Source: Mailhella sp.
GTDB taxonomy: Bacteria; Desulfobacterota; Desulfovibrionia; Desulfovibrionales; Desulfovibrionaceae
DNA length: 13,074 nucleotides
Reading direction: 5' to 3'
Assembly: GCA_024404335.1 (NCBI GenBank)
Contig: JAKSQA010000011.1
Location: 1-13,074, forward strand
Shown here: one piece after another, positions 1 through 6,280 of the stretch
Position numbering within the stretch: the stretch's first letter is position 1
Layout: the number at the start of each line of letters is the position of its first letter
The notes under the pieces: generated by a model
What the model saw: the letters and a program-made list of their open reading frames with translations, nothing else
Database searches by the model: none
Told to the model about the DNA's origin: nothing
Translations under genes and position numbers: made by a program

Positions 1-88
1 ACGGGCGGGGAAGTCACGCCGGCCCGCTTATTCAGCGGGGACGCGGATCCCCCTGCCAGCGTGCTGTGTGCGGATACGCCTTTCTTCT

Positions 89-117
89 TTGACTCCCTGT
101 GGAAAGGCGGGTATAAA
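89..117 (+). promoter_or_regulatory. sigma70-type promoter of the kdsC-lpt operon
   Basis: A TTGACT -35 box at 89-94 and a TATAAA -10 box at 112-117 are separated by exactly 17 bp, close to the sigma70 consensus. Transcription would start near 124 and give a leader of about 30 nt before the kdsC ATG. The preceding bases 1-88 hold a small GC-rich hairpin (37-41 with 48-52) and no coding region I can identify; an upstream gene may end just outside the window. The promoter is a sequence match only, but the spacing and both hexamers are good. Confidence 0.75.
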
Positions 118-154
118 GCTTATTCACTACGCAATACCGCTTCCGGAGCAACAA

Positions 155-742
155 ATGCCCTCTGATACCGCTTTTCCCTTTCCCGGCACGCCTGTCCGCG
201 AGGATGCGTGGAATGCCGCCGCCTCCGTACGCTTCCTCGTCCTCGACGTCGACGGCGTCTGCACGGACGGCAAGCTCTACTTCCAGGAAAACGGGCACCC
301 GCTGAAATGCTTCCATGCCCAGGACGGAATCGGCATAAAAACGGCCCTCCGTTCCGGCATCGGCATCGGCATCATCACCGGCAGGGACGACCCGTGCGTG
401 CGCGCACGCATGTCGCAGCTGGGGGTCACCGAATATCATGCAGGCTTCGAGTCCAAGCTCCCCGTGCTCACCGCCATCATGGAGCGCCATGGGCTCCGCC
501 GTGAGGAAGTCGCCTACATGGGTGACGACTGGATCGACCTCGACCCCATGCGCAGCGTGGGCTTCCCCATAGCCGTGGCCAACGCCGTCCTCCAGGTCAG
601 GAAGGAGGCCGCCTATGTCACCGCCGCACGCGGCGGCGAAGGCGCCGTGAGGGAAGCCATAGAAGTCATCCTCGCCGCACGCGGAGACGGCGGGACCCCC
701 GCCGACCTCTGGACCGCCGCCACAGGCCCCGCCCGCGTATGA
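155..742 (+). CDS. kdsC: 3-deoxy-D-manno-octulosonate 8-phosphate phosphatase (KdsC)
   Basis: This HAD-superfamily phosphatase removes phosphate from Kdo-8-phosphate to give free Kdo, the inner-core sugar of lipopolysaccharide, in the cytoplasm. All four HAD motifs are visible in the 195 aa protein: DVDGVCTDG with nucleophile Asp31 and Asp33, ITGR at 74-77 (Thr75), Lys101, and GDDWID at 123-128. The small cap-less size and the C-terminal GGxGAVRE stretch are typical of KdsC. The ATG at 155 is chosen over a GTG at 68 because GGAG lies at 145-148 and the upstream extension has no family resemblance and would start ahead of the promoter. Its stop overlaps the lptC start (ATGA), so the two are probably translationally coupled. 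KdsC next to lptCAB matches the usual proteobacterial order. I see no defects. Confidence 0.93.
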   Translation: MPSDTAFPFPGTPVREDAWNAAASVRFLVLDVDGVCTDGKLYFQENGHPLKCFHAQDGIGIKTALRSGIGIGIITGRDDPCVRARMSQLGVTEYHAGFESKLPVLTAIMERHGLRREEVAYMGDDWIDLDPMRSVGFPIAVANAVLQVRKEAAYVTAARGGEGAVREAIEVILAARGDGGTPADLWTAATGPARV

Positions 743-1446
743 ACGACTCCGTCAGAAGCACCGTGACCCTCATCGCCGTATGCGCTGCGGCATGGGGAGC
801 ATGGGTCGGCTGGGAAACATGGAAGACCCGGCAGGCTCTCGACTCCATCGCGAACGTCGTCCGGTCCACCGATCTGGACAGGCTCCTCTCCGATCCGCCC
901 GCCGAAGTCCTGAACTCCGTCGACCTCGCCATCAGGGGCATCCGCCTCCAGCAGGGTGAGAACGCCCGGAAGACCTTCGAGCTCAGGGCCGACTGGGCCA
1001 CCCTCAACCAGAAGTCCGGCAACATCACCGTCAGGGATCCCGACATCCGCTATATGATGGCGGGCTCCCCGACCGAAGCCGGCCGAGTGGTCCACTCCAC
1101 CTCGCGCATAGGGCGCATCGAGGAGGGGAACCGGAAGGTCTCCATGTCCGACGATGTGAAGGCCGTCTGCGAAGACAAGACGCTTACGAGCGACAGCGCC
1201 GTCTTCCTCAACGAGGAAAGGACGCTTACGTTCACTTCCGGAGCGCGCCTTGACAGCCCCGACCTTTCCGGAAAGGCGGGAAAGCTGGTCTGGCATCTCA
1301 ATTCGAACACCCTGCGAGGATCCGGCGGCGTCACCATGCGATGGACGCCGTCACAGCCCGATGAAGTCCCGGCAGCGCCGGACGACGCGGCGGATTCCCC
1401 AACCGATACCTTGCCCGGCAGCAGGCAGGAGGCCGAACAACGATGA
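739..1446 (+). CDS. lptC: LPS export bridge protein LptC
   Basis: LptC is the bitopic inner-membrane protein that takes lipopolysaccharide from the LptB2FG transporter and passes it to periplasmic LptA. The 235 aa product has one N-terminal membrane segment (about residues 7-25), an alpha/beta linker, then a beta-rich domain of the LptC/OstA-like type (about 62-202) with motifs such as LAIRGIRL and alternating hydrophobic strands. Sequence conservation in this family is low, so the assignment leans on topology, the beta pattern and the position between kdsC and lptA. It overlaps both neighbours by four bases. It is longer than the roughly 190 aa E. coli protein, mainly because of a Pro/Asp-rich, probably disordered tail from about residue 203 to the end. 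Confidence 0.88.
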   Translation: MNDSVRSTVTLIAVCAAAWGAWVGWETWKTRQALDSIANVVRSTDLDRLLSDPPAEVLNSVDLAIRGIRLQQGENARKTFELRADWATLNQKSGNITVRDPDIRYMMAGSPTEAGRVVHSTSRIGRIEEGNRKVSMSDDVKAVCEDKTLTSDSAVFLNEERTLTFTSGARLDSPDLSGKAGKLVWHLNSNTLRGSGGVTMRWTPSQPDEVPAAPDDAADSPTDTLPGSRQEAEQR

Positions 1447-1976
1447 AAAGAATATTCCCAGCCCTGGCGGTTCTTCTCCTTCTTGCCTCATCAGCCACAG
1501 CCGCCCCCATCCCGCTTGACGGCGGCAGCCTCCCCGTCGACATCATCTCCGACAGCATGGCCTACAACGCTGCGAAGAACACCGTCGTCTTCAGCGGCAA
1601 TGTGGAGGCCGTACGCGGAGAGTTCAAGATGTGGTCGGAATCGCTCACGATCTTCCTGAAGAAGAGCGAAGGCCCGAAAAAGGAAAATTCTAAGGCTCCT
1701 GCAGGCATGGAGAACAGCGGTCTCGAACGCATCATATCCGAGCGAAACGTACGCTTCATCAACGGCTCGCAGTCCGGCTCGGCCGAAAAAGCCACCTATT
1801 TCACCGACAGGGGCGAGCTCGTCCTTGAGGGGAGCCCAATCCTCCACGACGGGAACAACTCCATCAGGGGCAGCGTCATACGCTACTTCATCAACGAGAA
1901 CCGCAGCCTTGTGGAGAGCAGCGGCCGCCAGAGAGTGCACGCCGTATTCTCAGGCGAGAAGAGGAAGGGGAAGTAG
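1443..1976 (+). CDS. lptA: periplasmic LPS transport protein LptA
   Basis: LptA forms the periplasmic filament that carries lipopolysaccharide from LptC to the outer-membrane LptD. The 177 aa product starts with a Sec signal peptide (Lys2-Arg3, hydrophobic 4-17, probable cleavage after the Ala18-Thr-Ala20 motif). The mature part is an OstA/LptA beta-jellyroll domain, with the stretch from about 32 to 72 (ISDSM, VVFSGNVEA, then a Met-Trp-Ser-Glu-Ser strand) characteristic of the family. A Lys/Glu-rich loop at 73-92 is less regular and is a likely surface insertion. The ATG overlaps the lptC stop. lptB begins one base after the lptA stop, and GGGGA-type bases in the lptA end serve as the lptB ribosome site. 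Confidence 0.9.
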   Translation: MKRIFPALAVLLLLASSATAAPIPLDGGSLPVDIISDSMAYNAAKNTVVFSGNVEAVRGEFKMWSESLTIFLKKSEGPKKENSKAPAGMENSGLERIISERNVRFINGSQSGSAEKATYFTDRGELVLEGSPILHDGNNSIRGSVIRYFINENRSLVESSGRQRVHAVFSGEKRKGK

Positions 1977-1977
1977 C

Positions 1978-2706
1978 ATGGCCTCCACCATATCGGCACA
2001 GCATCTCAGAAAGGTGTACGGCAGCCGGGAAGTAGTGCACGAGGTCTCCATCACCATGAGCCAGGGGGAGATCGTCGGACTGCTCGGCCCCAACGGGGCG
2101 GGCAAGACGACTTCCTTCTACATGGTGACGGGCATCGTCAAGCCCACCTCGGGCACCGTGGAGCTCGACGGCATGGACATAAGCACCTGGCCGCTCTACC
2201 GGCGGGCAAGGGTCGGGCTTTCCTACCTGCCCCAGGAAAGCTCCGTGTTCCGCCGGCTCACCGTCAGGCAGAACCTCCAGATAATCCTCGAGCACACGGA
2301 CCTTTCCCGCGCCGACCAGAAGAAGCGCGCCGACCAGCTCATGGAGGAGTTCGGCCTCACCAGGCTCGAGAAGTCCTACGCATCCTACCTTTCCGGCGGT
2401 GAGCGCCGCAGGCTCGAGATCGCCCGATGCCTGATACGCGACCCGCGGTTCGTCCTTCTTGACGAGCCGTTCGCCGGCATCGACCCTCTTGCGATAGGCG
2501 ACATCCAGATGCTCATAAAAGGCCTCAAGGACAGAGGCATCGGCGTCCTCATATCCGACCACAACGTGCGGGAGACGCTCTCCATCTGCGACAGGGCCAA
2601 CATCATGTTCGAAGGGCGCCTCATCCTCTCCGGAACGCCCGACGAACTGGCAAGCAATCCCGAAGCCAGGGAAAAATACCTTGGCGAGAAGTTCCATCTC
2701 GACTGA
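1978..2706 (+). CDS. lptB: LPS export ABC transporter ATPase LptB
   Basis: LptB is the cytoplasmic ATPase that powers extraction of lipopolysaccharide from the inner membrane together with LptF and LptG, which are not in this window. In the 242 aa product I see Walker A GPNGAGKTT (37-45), Q-loop Gln86, the signature LSGGE (138-142), Walker B LLDEPFAGIDP with catalytic Glu163, and switch His195. The C-terminal YLGEKF resembles the end of E. coli LptB, and the length is normal. A longer reading from 1825 runs back into lptA and is rejected: the ATG at 1978 sits right after the lptA stop with a purine-rich GAGGAAGGGGAAG ribosome site ahead of it. It is the last gene of the kdsC-lptCAB block. Confidence 0.95.
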   Translation: MASTISAQHLRKVYGSREVVHEVSITMSQGEIVGLLGPNGAGKTTSFYMVTGIVKPTSGTVELDGMDISTWPLYRRARVGLSYLPQESSVFRRLTVRQNLQIILEHTDLSRADQKKRADQLMEEFGLTRLEKSYASYLSGGERRRLEIARCLIRDPRFVLLDEPFAGIDPLAIGDIQMLIKGLKDRGIGVLISDHNVRETLSICDRANIMFEGRLILSGTPDELASNPEAREKYLGEKFHLD

Positions 2707-2728
2707 TCCCTCCGGGGACGTCCCAAAG

Positions 2729-2752
2729 GGCCGCCACTCCATACGTGCGGCC
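2729..2752 (+). other. hairpin between lptB and panC
   Basis: GGCCG-(C)-CAC at 2729-2737 pairs with GTG-CGGCC at 2745-2752, an 8-bp stem with one bulged C and a 7-nt loop. There is no T-run after it, so it is not a standard intrinsic terminator. It may mark a processing or attenuation point between the lpt block and panC. It lies 17 bases before the panC ATG. Confidence 0.4.
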
Positions 2753-2769
2753 GCATCACAGGTACTGCA

Positions 2770-3615
2770 ATGAACATCATCTCATCTCCCGCCGAAGTGC
2801 GCGCCATGGTCAGGGAATGGCGCCGCCAGGGGCTTTCCGTAGGCCTTGTCCCCACCATGGGCTATCTCCACGAGGGGCATAAGAGCCTGATAGTCCGCGC
2901 CGTGGCGGAAAACGACCGGGTCGTCGTCAGCGACTTCGTCAATCCCATCCAGTTCGCCCCCAACGAGGACCTCGCCAGCTACCCCCGTGACATCGAGGCG
3001 GATGCTCGCCTCTGCAGGGAAGCGGGTGCGTCGCTCATCTTCCACCCTGAGCCCTCCGACATGTATGCCCCCGACTTCAGCACCTTCGTCGACATGAAGG
3101 GGCTCAGCGAGAACCTCTGCGGCAGGACGCGCCCCACGCATTTCCGCGGCGTATGCACCGTCGTCAGCAAGCTGTTCAACATCGTCACTCCCGACAGGGC
3201 CTACTTCGGCCGCAAGGATGCGCAGCAGCTCGCCATCATACGGCGCATGGTGCGCGACCTCGACTTCGGCATCGAGATCATCGGATGCCCCATCGTGAGG
3301 GAAGCCGACGGACTGGCCAAGAGCTCGCGCAACACCTACCTCTCCCCCGAACAGCGCAGTGCGGCCACCGTCCTGAGCAGGGCCGCAGCCCTCGGCCTCG
3401 GCATGATGGAAGACGGTGAAAGGGATGCGGCAAAAGTCCTGGGAGCGATGAGGAGCCTCATCGAAGACGAGCCCCTCGCCCGCATCGACTACGTCAGCAT
3501 GGTCGACTTCGACAGCCTCCAGGACGTAGAACGAGCCGACCGCCCCGTCCTCTGCGCCATGGCCGTCTACTTCGGAAAGACCCGCCTCATCGACAACTTC
3601 GTGTTCGAGGGATGA
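2770..3615 (+). CDS. panC: pantothenate synthetase (pantoate-beta-alanine ligase, PanC)
   Basis: PanC joins pantoate and beta-alanine with ATP, through a pantoyl-adenylate, to make pantothenate, the precursor of coenzyme A. The 281 aa length is standard. The nucleotide-binding HIGH-type motif is [10 protein letters not shown] at 28-37. Also visible are the pantoate/ATP region [10 protein letters not shown], the FGRKDAQQL segment, and the KMSKS-like loop [11 protein letters not shown]. The usual residue after LA in that loop is Met or Leu, so Lys is a modest variant. A short AGGT at 2760-2763 is the only ribosome site before the ATG. The gene lies 63 bp after lptB on the same strand, so co-transcription with the lpt block is possible. 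Its stop overlaps an upstream ATG of panD. panB and panE are not in the window. Confidence 0.95.
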   Translation: MNIISSPAEVRAMVREWRRQGLSVGLVPTMGYLHEGHKSLIVRAVAENDRVVVSDFVNPIQFAPNEDLASYPRDIEADARLCREAGASLIFHPEPSDMYAPDFSTFVDMKGLSENLCGRTRPTHFRGVCTVVSKLFNIVTPDRAYFGRKDAQQLAIIRRMVRDLDFGIEIIGCPIVREADGLAKSSRNTYLSPEQRSAATVLSRAAALGLGMMEDGERDAAKVLGAMRSLIEDEPLARIDYVSMVDFDSLQDVERADRPVLCAMAVYFGKTRLIDNFVFEG

Positions 3616-3620
3616 CCGGA

Positions 3621-4013
3621 ATGCTCATCACCATGCTCAAGGGCAAGATCCACAGGGCGACCGTCACGCAGGCGGCGCTGAACTATGTGGGCAGCATCAC
3701 GATAGACGAGGCCCTTCTGGAAGCCTCCGGCATACGGGAATACGAGCTCGTCCAGATCGCCGACGTCGACAACGGGCAGCGCCTCGAAACCTACGCCATA
3801 GCCGGCGAGAAGGGCAGCGGCGTCATCTGCCTCAACGGTGCGGCCGCACGGCTCGTGCAGCCCGGTGACAAGGTCATCATCATGGCCTATGCCCGCATGA
3901 CGCCCGACGAGGCCGACGCCCACAGGCCGGCCGTCGTCTTCGTCGACGAGGCCAACAGGCCCGTACGCATAGCCTCCTATGAGAAGCACGGAGAACTGAA
4001 GTCACAGGACTGA
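3621..4013 (+). CDS. panD: aspartate 1-decarboxylase proenzyme (PanD)
   Basis: PanD decarboxylates aspartate to beta-alanine, the second substrate of PanC. It is made as a proenzyme that cleaves itself between Gly24 and Ser25 to create the catalytic pyruvoyl group. With the chosen start that GS pair falls exactly at residues 24-25 (NYVGSITID), as in E. coli. Also present are Tyr in TYAI and the NGAAARL segment of the active site. The product is 130 aa, the usual size. An ATG at 3612 overlaps the panC stop, but 3621 is preferred because GAGGGA at 3607-3612 is 8 bases before it and the resulting N-terminus ([12 protein letters not shown]) matches the family. The gene ends the panC-panD unit just before a strong terminator. 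Confidence 0.94.
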   Translation: MLITMLKGKIHRATVTQAALNYVGSITIDEALLEASGIREYELVQIADVDNGQRLETYAIAGEKGSGVICLNGAAARLVQPGDKVIIMAYARMTPDEADAHRPAVVFVDEANRPVRIASYEKHGELKSQD

Positions 4014-4020
4014 TACGCCC

Positions 4021-4061
4021 TGCGGCGCCGGGCTGTCGATTCCGGCGCCGCATTTTAATTT
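4021..4061 (+). terminator. intrinsic terminator after panD
   Basis: A perfect 11-bp GC-rich stem (4021-4031 with 4042-4052) and a 10-nt loop are followed by TTTTAATTT. It starts 8 bases after the panD stop. No A-run precedes it, so it works in the + direction only. It should end the panC-panD transcript and separate it, at least partly, from the transporter gene downstream. Confidence 0.9.
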
Positions 4062-4105
4062 AACCCATCTTCCACACCAGAAAGCCATTCCGGGAGCGAC
4101 ACGAC

Positions 4106-5044
4106 ATGAACACCCTGGCACGTCTCAGCGCCATGATCTCAGGCCAGATCGGACCTCTCATCCTCATCTTCTCCCTTGCGGCATTCCTCATGCCCGGAGC
4201 CTTCATCTGGACCGTCTCCTATACGGCGGCCTTCCTCGCCGTCATCATGTTCGGCATGGGGCTCACCATCAGAGCGGAAGACTTCAAGGCCGTCATAACC
4301 TCCCCGAAGCCCCTTCTGTTCGGCTGCGCGGCCCAGTTCACCATCATGCCCGCCCTCGCCTGGCTGCTTGCGCATGTCCTGGGCCTTCCCGCCGACATTG
4401 CCGTAGGCATCATCCTGGTCGGCTGCTGCCCGGGCGGCACATCGAGCAACGTGATCACCTACCTGGCTAAGGGTGACGTCGCCCTTTCCGTAGGCATGAC
4501 CATCGTATCCACCCTCGCAGCTCCGCTGATGACGCCCCTCCTCGTCTACTGGCTTGCCGGAAGCTGGGTCGAGGTCTCATTCTGGGCGATGATGCTTTCC
4601 GTCGTGAAGATCGTGGTCGTGCCGGTGCTGGGCGGCCTTGTCCTGCGCAGGCTCGCCGAACGCGCCGTCGACAAGGTCGCGGCATTCTGTCCCCTCGTCT
4701 CGACTGCGGGCATCGTGCTCATCGTCAGCGGCATCATCGCCGCCAATGCGGGCAAGATCCTCGACTGCGGCCCTGCCGTCATGATGGTCGTCGTCGTCCA
4801 CAGCGCGGCAGGCATCCTTATCGGCCTGGCGGCTTCACGCATCCTCGGCCTCAGCCCCGAAAGGCAGACCGCCGTCTCCATCGAAGTGGGCCTGCAGAAC
4901 AGCGGCCTCGCCGTCGCCCTGGCAGCCGTCCACTTCGCCGCCAATCCCCTCGCGACGCTCCCCGGCGCGATATGGAGCGCCTGGCAGGTCGTCATGGGCG
5001 GATTCTATGCCGGATGGCGCAGACGCTGCTCGACAAGGGACTGA
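4106..5044 (+). CDS. BASS-family sodium symporter (ASBT/PanS-like), possible pantoate transporter
   Basis: This polytopic inner-membrane protein of 312 aa belongs to the bile acid:sodium symporter (SBF) family. Family stretches are FGMGLTI (49-55), CCPGGTSSNVITYL (107-120) and EVGLQNSGLAVAL (260-272). The residues I recall as the sodium ligands of the Neisseria meningitidis homologue ASBT-NM (Gln77, Ser114, Asn115, Ser128, Thr132, Glu260, Gln264) occur here with the same numbers, as do Thr112 and Asn265 near its substrate site. GGGAG at 4092-4096 precedes the ATG. The family carries bile acids, keto acids and CoA precursors: Salmonella PanS moves pantoate or ketopantoate. The position right after panC-panD makes pantoate the best guess, but the terminator between them means separate or read-through expression. 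Family is certain; substrate is inferred. Confidence 0.9.
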   Translation: MNTLARLSAMISGQIGPLILIFSLAAFLMPGAFIWTVSYTAAFLAVIMFGMGLTIRAEDFKAVITSPKPLLFGCAAQFTIMPALAWLLAHVLGLPADIAVGIILVGCCPGGTSSNVITYLAKGDVALSVGMTIVSTLAAPLMTPLLVYWLAGSWVEVSFWAMMLSVVKIVVVPVLGGLVLRRLAERAVDKVAAFCPLVSTAGIVLIVSGIIAANAGKILDCGPAVMMVVVVHSAAGILIGLAASRILGLSPERQTAVSIEVGLQNSGLAVALAAVHFAANPLATLPGAIWSAWQVVMGGFYAGWRRRCSTRD

Positions 5045-5089
5045 ACCGTGGCAGCCGACCGCCACGGTCCGCATGGAAATCCTTTTCCA
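5045..5089 (+). other. two hairpins directly after the BASS gene
   Basis: The first stem starts on the base after the BASS stop: ACCGTGGC (5045-5052) pairs with GCCACGGT (5061-5068), 8 bp with an 8-nt loop. The second is TGGAAA (5074-5079) with TTTCCA (5084-5089). No T-run follows the first stem, so termination may rely on Rho or on the larger repeat downstream; the pair could also protect the 3' end of the mRNA. Confidence 0.45.
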
Positions 5090-5122
5090 CAGGAAGCACC
5101 GGACGGACGTCTGACGTATAGT

Positions 5123-5169
5123 CAGAATCAGAGGCCGCAGCCCCCATCAGGCTGCGGCCTCTGATTCTG
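5123..5169. terminator. perfect 20-bp inverted repeat between convergent genes, probable bidirectional terminator
   Basis: Bases 5123-5142 pair without mismatch with 5150-5169 around a 7-nt loop, CCCATCA. It lies in the gap between the + strand BASS gene and the - strand lipoprotein gene, the usual place for a shared terminator. Neither strand has a T-run directly after the stem, which is atypical. A smaller hairpin, CTGAC (5111-5115) with GTCAG (5121-5125), overlaps its left foot, so the two cannot form together. Confidence 0.6.
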
Positions 5170-5208
5170 CGCTGAAAAACGACGCCCGCACACAGGCTGC
5201 CCGGCCTG

Positions 5209-5817
5209 TCAGCGGCAGAGCCCTTCCGATTTCGCCGATTCGAGGGAAAGGCAGAACCCCAGCGAACAGGCCTTCCTGAGGTCATCGCAGCCTTCGCCCT
5301 TCCTTCCCTCCAGGAACTCCCCCGCGGCACGGTACGCATACACCATGGGATCCTTCGGATCCATCCGCTCCGCATACTCGAAGTCACGCCGTGCCCCTTC
5401 GGGACGGCCATGACGCAGGCATACGAGCCCGCGTACGGCATACGCCTCTGCCGAGGGCCTCATCCGTATCGCCTTCGTGACGTCGTTGAACGCCTCCTCA
5501 TGGTATCTGAGCTCGCTCAGCACCCTGCCCCTCATCATGTATGCGGAAGCATCAAGAGGATCGGCGGAGACCGCCTCATCAAGAAGGTCGGCAGCCTTCT
5601 CCGCATTGCGGCACCCTATGGGATCGGCGCAGAGCCTGCCTGCCTCCTCCATGCAGCGCCTGGCTTTGGGCGAAACGCTTGTCGAGGACATGGCCGGTCT
5701 GGCAGAGGAAACGGCCGGCGCGGGCGAGGATTCTCCGCCGCCCGGCATGATGCCGCTGAGGAACCCGCACCCCGACAGAAGAGATGCGGCAAGAATGCAC
5801 GATAGCGTTCGGAACAT
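5209..5817 (-). CDS. TPR-repeat lipoprotein of unknown function
   Basis: The 202 aa product has a short lipoprotein signal: Arg3, hydrophobic 8-14, lipobox LSGC with the lipidated Cys17. Gly at the next position and no Asp suggest export to the outer membrane, by the E. coli rule. A Pro/Ser-rich linker (about 23-50) is followed by tetratricopeptide-type helix pairs, roughly 72-87, 90-121 and 124-155, with signature spacing such as AYMMRGRVL..AFNDVTKAI..P and AYAVRGLVCLRHG..ARRDFEYAERMDP. The last 35 residues contain several Cys (CDDLRKACSLGFC). The start at 5817 is chosen because a GGGAGGA ribosome site lies just upstream and it gives a proper signal; longer readings lack one. TPR lipoproteins act as protein-binding scaffolds in the envelope (PilF, BamD and NlpI are examples), but I cannot match this to a named one. 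Confidence 0.82.
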   Translation of the reverse strand: MFRTLSCILAASLLSGCGFLSGIMPGGGESSPAPAVSSARPAMSSTSVSPKARRCMEEAGRLCADPIGCRNAEKAADLLDEAVSADPLDASAYMMRGRVLSELRYHEEAFNDVTKAIRMRPSAEAYAVRGLVCLRHGRPEGARRDFEYAERMDPKDPMVYAYRAAGEFLEGRKGEGCDDLRKACSLGFCLSLESAKSEGLCR

Positions 5818-5834
5818 GCGTCCTCCCATGGACA

Positions 5835-5850
5835 GCCGCCCTCCGGCGGC
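5835..5850 (-). other. leader hairpin beside the lipoprotein ribosome site
   Basis: GCCGCC and GGCGGC form a 6-bp GC stem with a 4-nt loop in the expected 5' leader of the TPR lipoprotein mRNA, eight bases upstream of its ribosome-binding site (5821-5827). It may affect mRNA stability or ribosome access; no ligand-binding class is recognisable. Confidence 0.35.
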
Positions 5851-5865
5851 GGAATCGGTACGGAA

Positions 5866-5894
5866 ACTGTAGAGCAGAGCCCCATCCGAGTAAA
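5866..5894 (-). promoter_or_regulatory. putative promoter of the TPR lipoprotein gene
   Basis: On the - strand, TTTACT (5894-5889) and TACAGT (5871-5866) are 17 bp apart, each matching four of six consensus bases. Transcription would start near 5859, about 40 nt before the ATG. It is a moderate match but correctly placed. Confidence 0.45.
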
Positions 5895-5928
5895 GCCCAG
5901 GAAAAAAACATCCTATGCAAAATTTCTC

Positions 5929-5957
5929 TTGACGAGGACCGCAGAGTATGGCAACTA
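5929..5957 (+). promoter_or_regulatory. putative promoter of the tRNA-Ala gene
   Basis: TTGACG at 5929-5934 is a good -35 box; 17 bp later CAACTA (5952-5957) is a weak -10 box. The start would fall a few bases before the mature tRNA 5' end at 5970. It is placed back to back with the lipoprotein promoter. Confidence 0.5.
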
Positions 5958-5969
5958 CTTCCCTGCAAC

Positions 5970-6045
<76 letters not shown>

Positions 6046-6052
6046 GAATTTC

Positions 6053-6079
6053 AGCCGCCTTTTTCAAGGCGGCTTTTTT
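6053..6079 (+). terminator. intrinsic terminator of tRNA-Ala
   Basis: A 9-bp stem, AGCCGCCTT (6053-6061) with AAGGCGGCT (6066-6074), closes on a TTTC tetraloop and is followed by a T-run to 6079. It begins 8 nt after the encoded CCA, so the transcript is probably monocistronic. Confidence 0.92.
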
Positions 6080-6148
6080 CGTATATGGACGTCGAAATAC
6101 GCAAGCTCTGCGCGGATGGCACGGAAAGCACTCTTCCACAGAGACAGA

Positions 6149-6174
6149 AAGAGGCCGGAAAATTCCGGCCTCTT
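6149..6174. terminator. bidirectional terminator between tRNA-Ala and gyrA
   Basis: A perfect 11-bp stem (6149-6159 with 6164-6174) has a 4-nt loop. Pyrimidine and T-rich bases follow it on both strands, TCTTTGTT on + and TTCTGTCTC on -. It sits between the + strand tRNA and the - strand dnaN-gyrB-gyrA operon, about 107 bp past the gyrA stop. The stretch between it and gyrA holds no gene I can support. Confidence 0.75.
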
Positions 6175-6280
6175 CTTTGTTAGCAGACGATGCTCAGGAA
6201 GCTTTCCGGCGGCCCGCAGTCCGTGAAGGGAGTTCCCCACCCGTCGGATCAGCTGACCGTGGAACCTTTCCCGAGCCGCA

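Noticed and set aside
1..154. The 3' end of an upstream gene (frame 1 is open from base 1 to 162).
   Set aside because: The translation resembles no family I recognise and runs through the kdsC promoter and ribosome site into kdsC.
68..154. A longer kdsC starting at the GTG at 68.
   Set aside because: It would begin upstream of the predicted transcription start and lacks a ribosome site, while the ATG at 155 has GGAG at the right distance.
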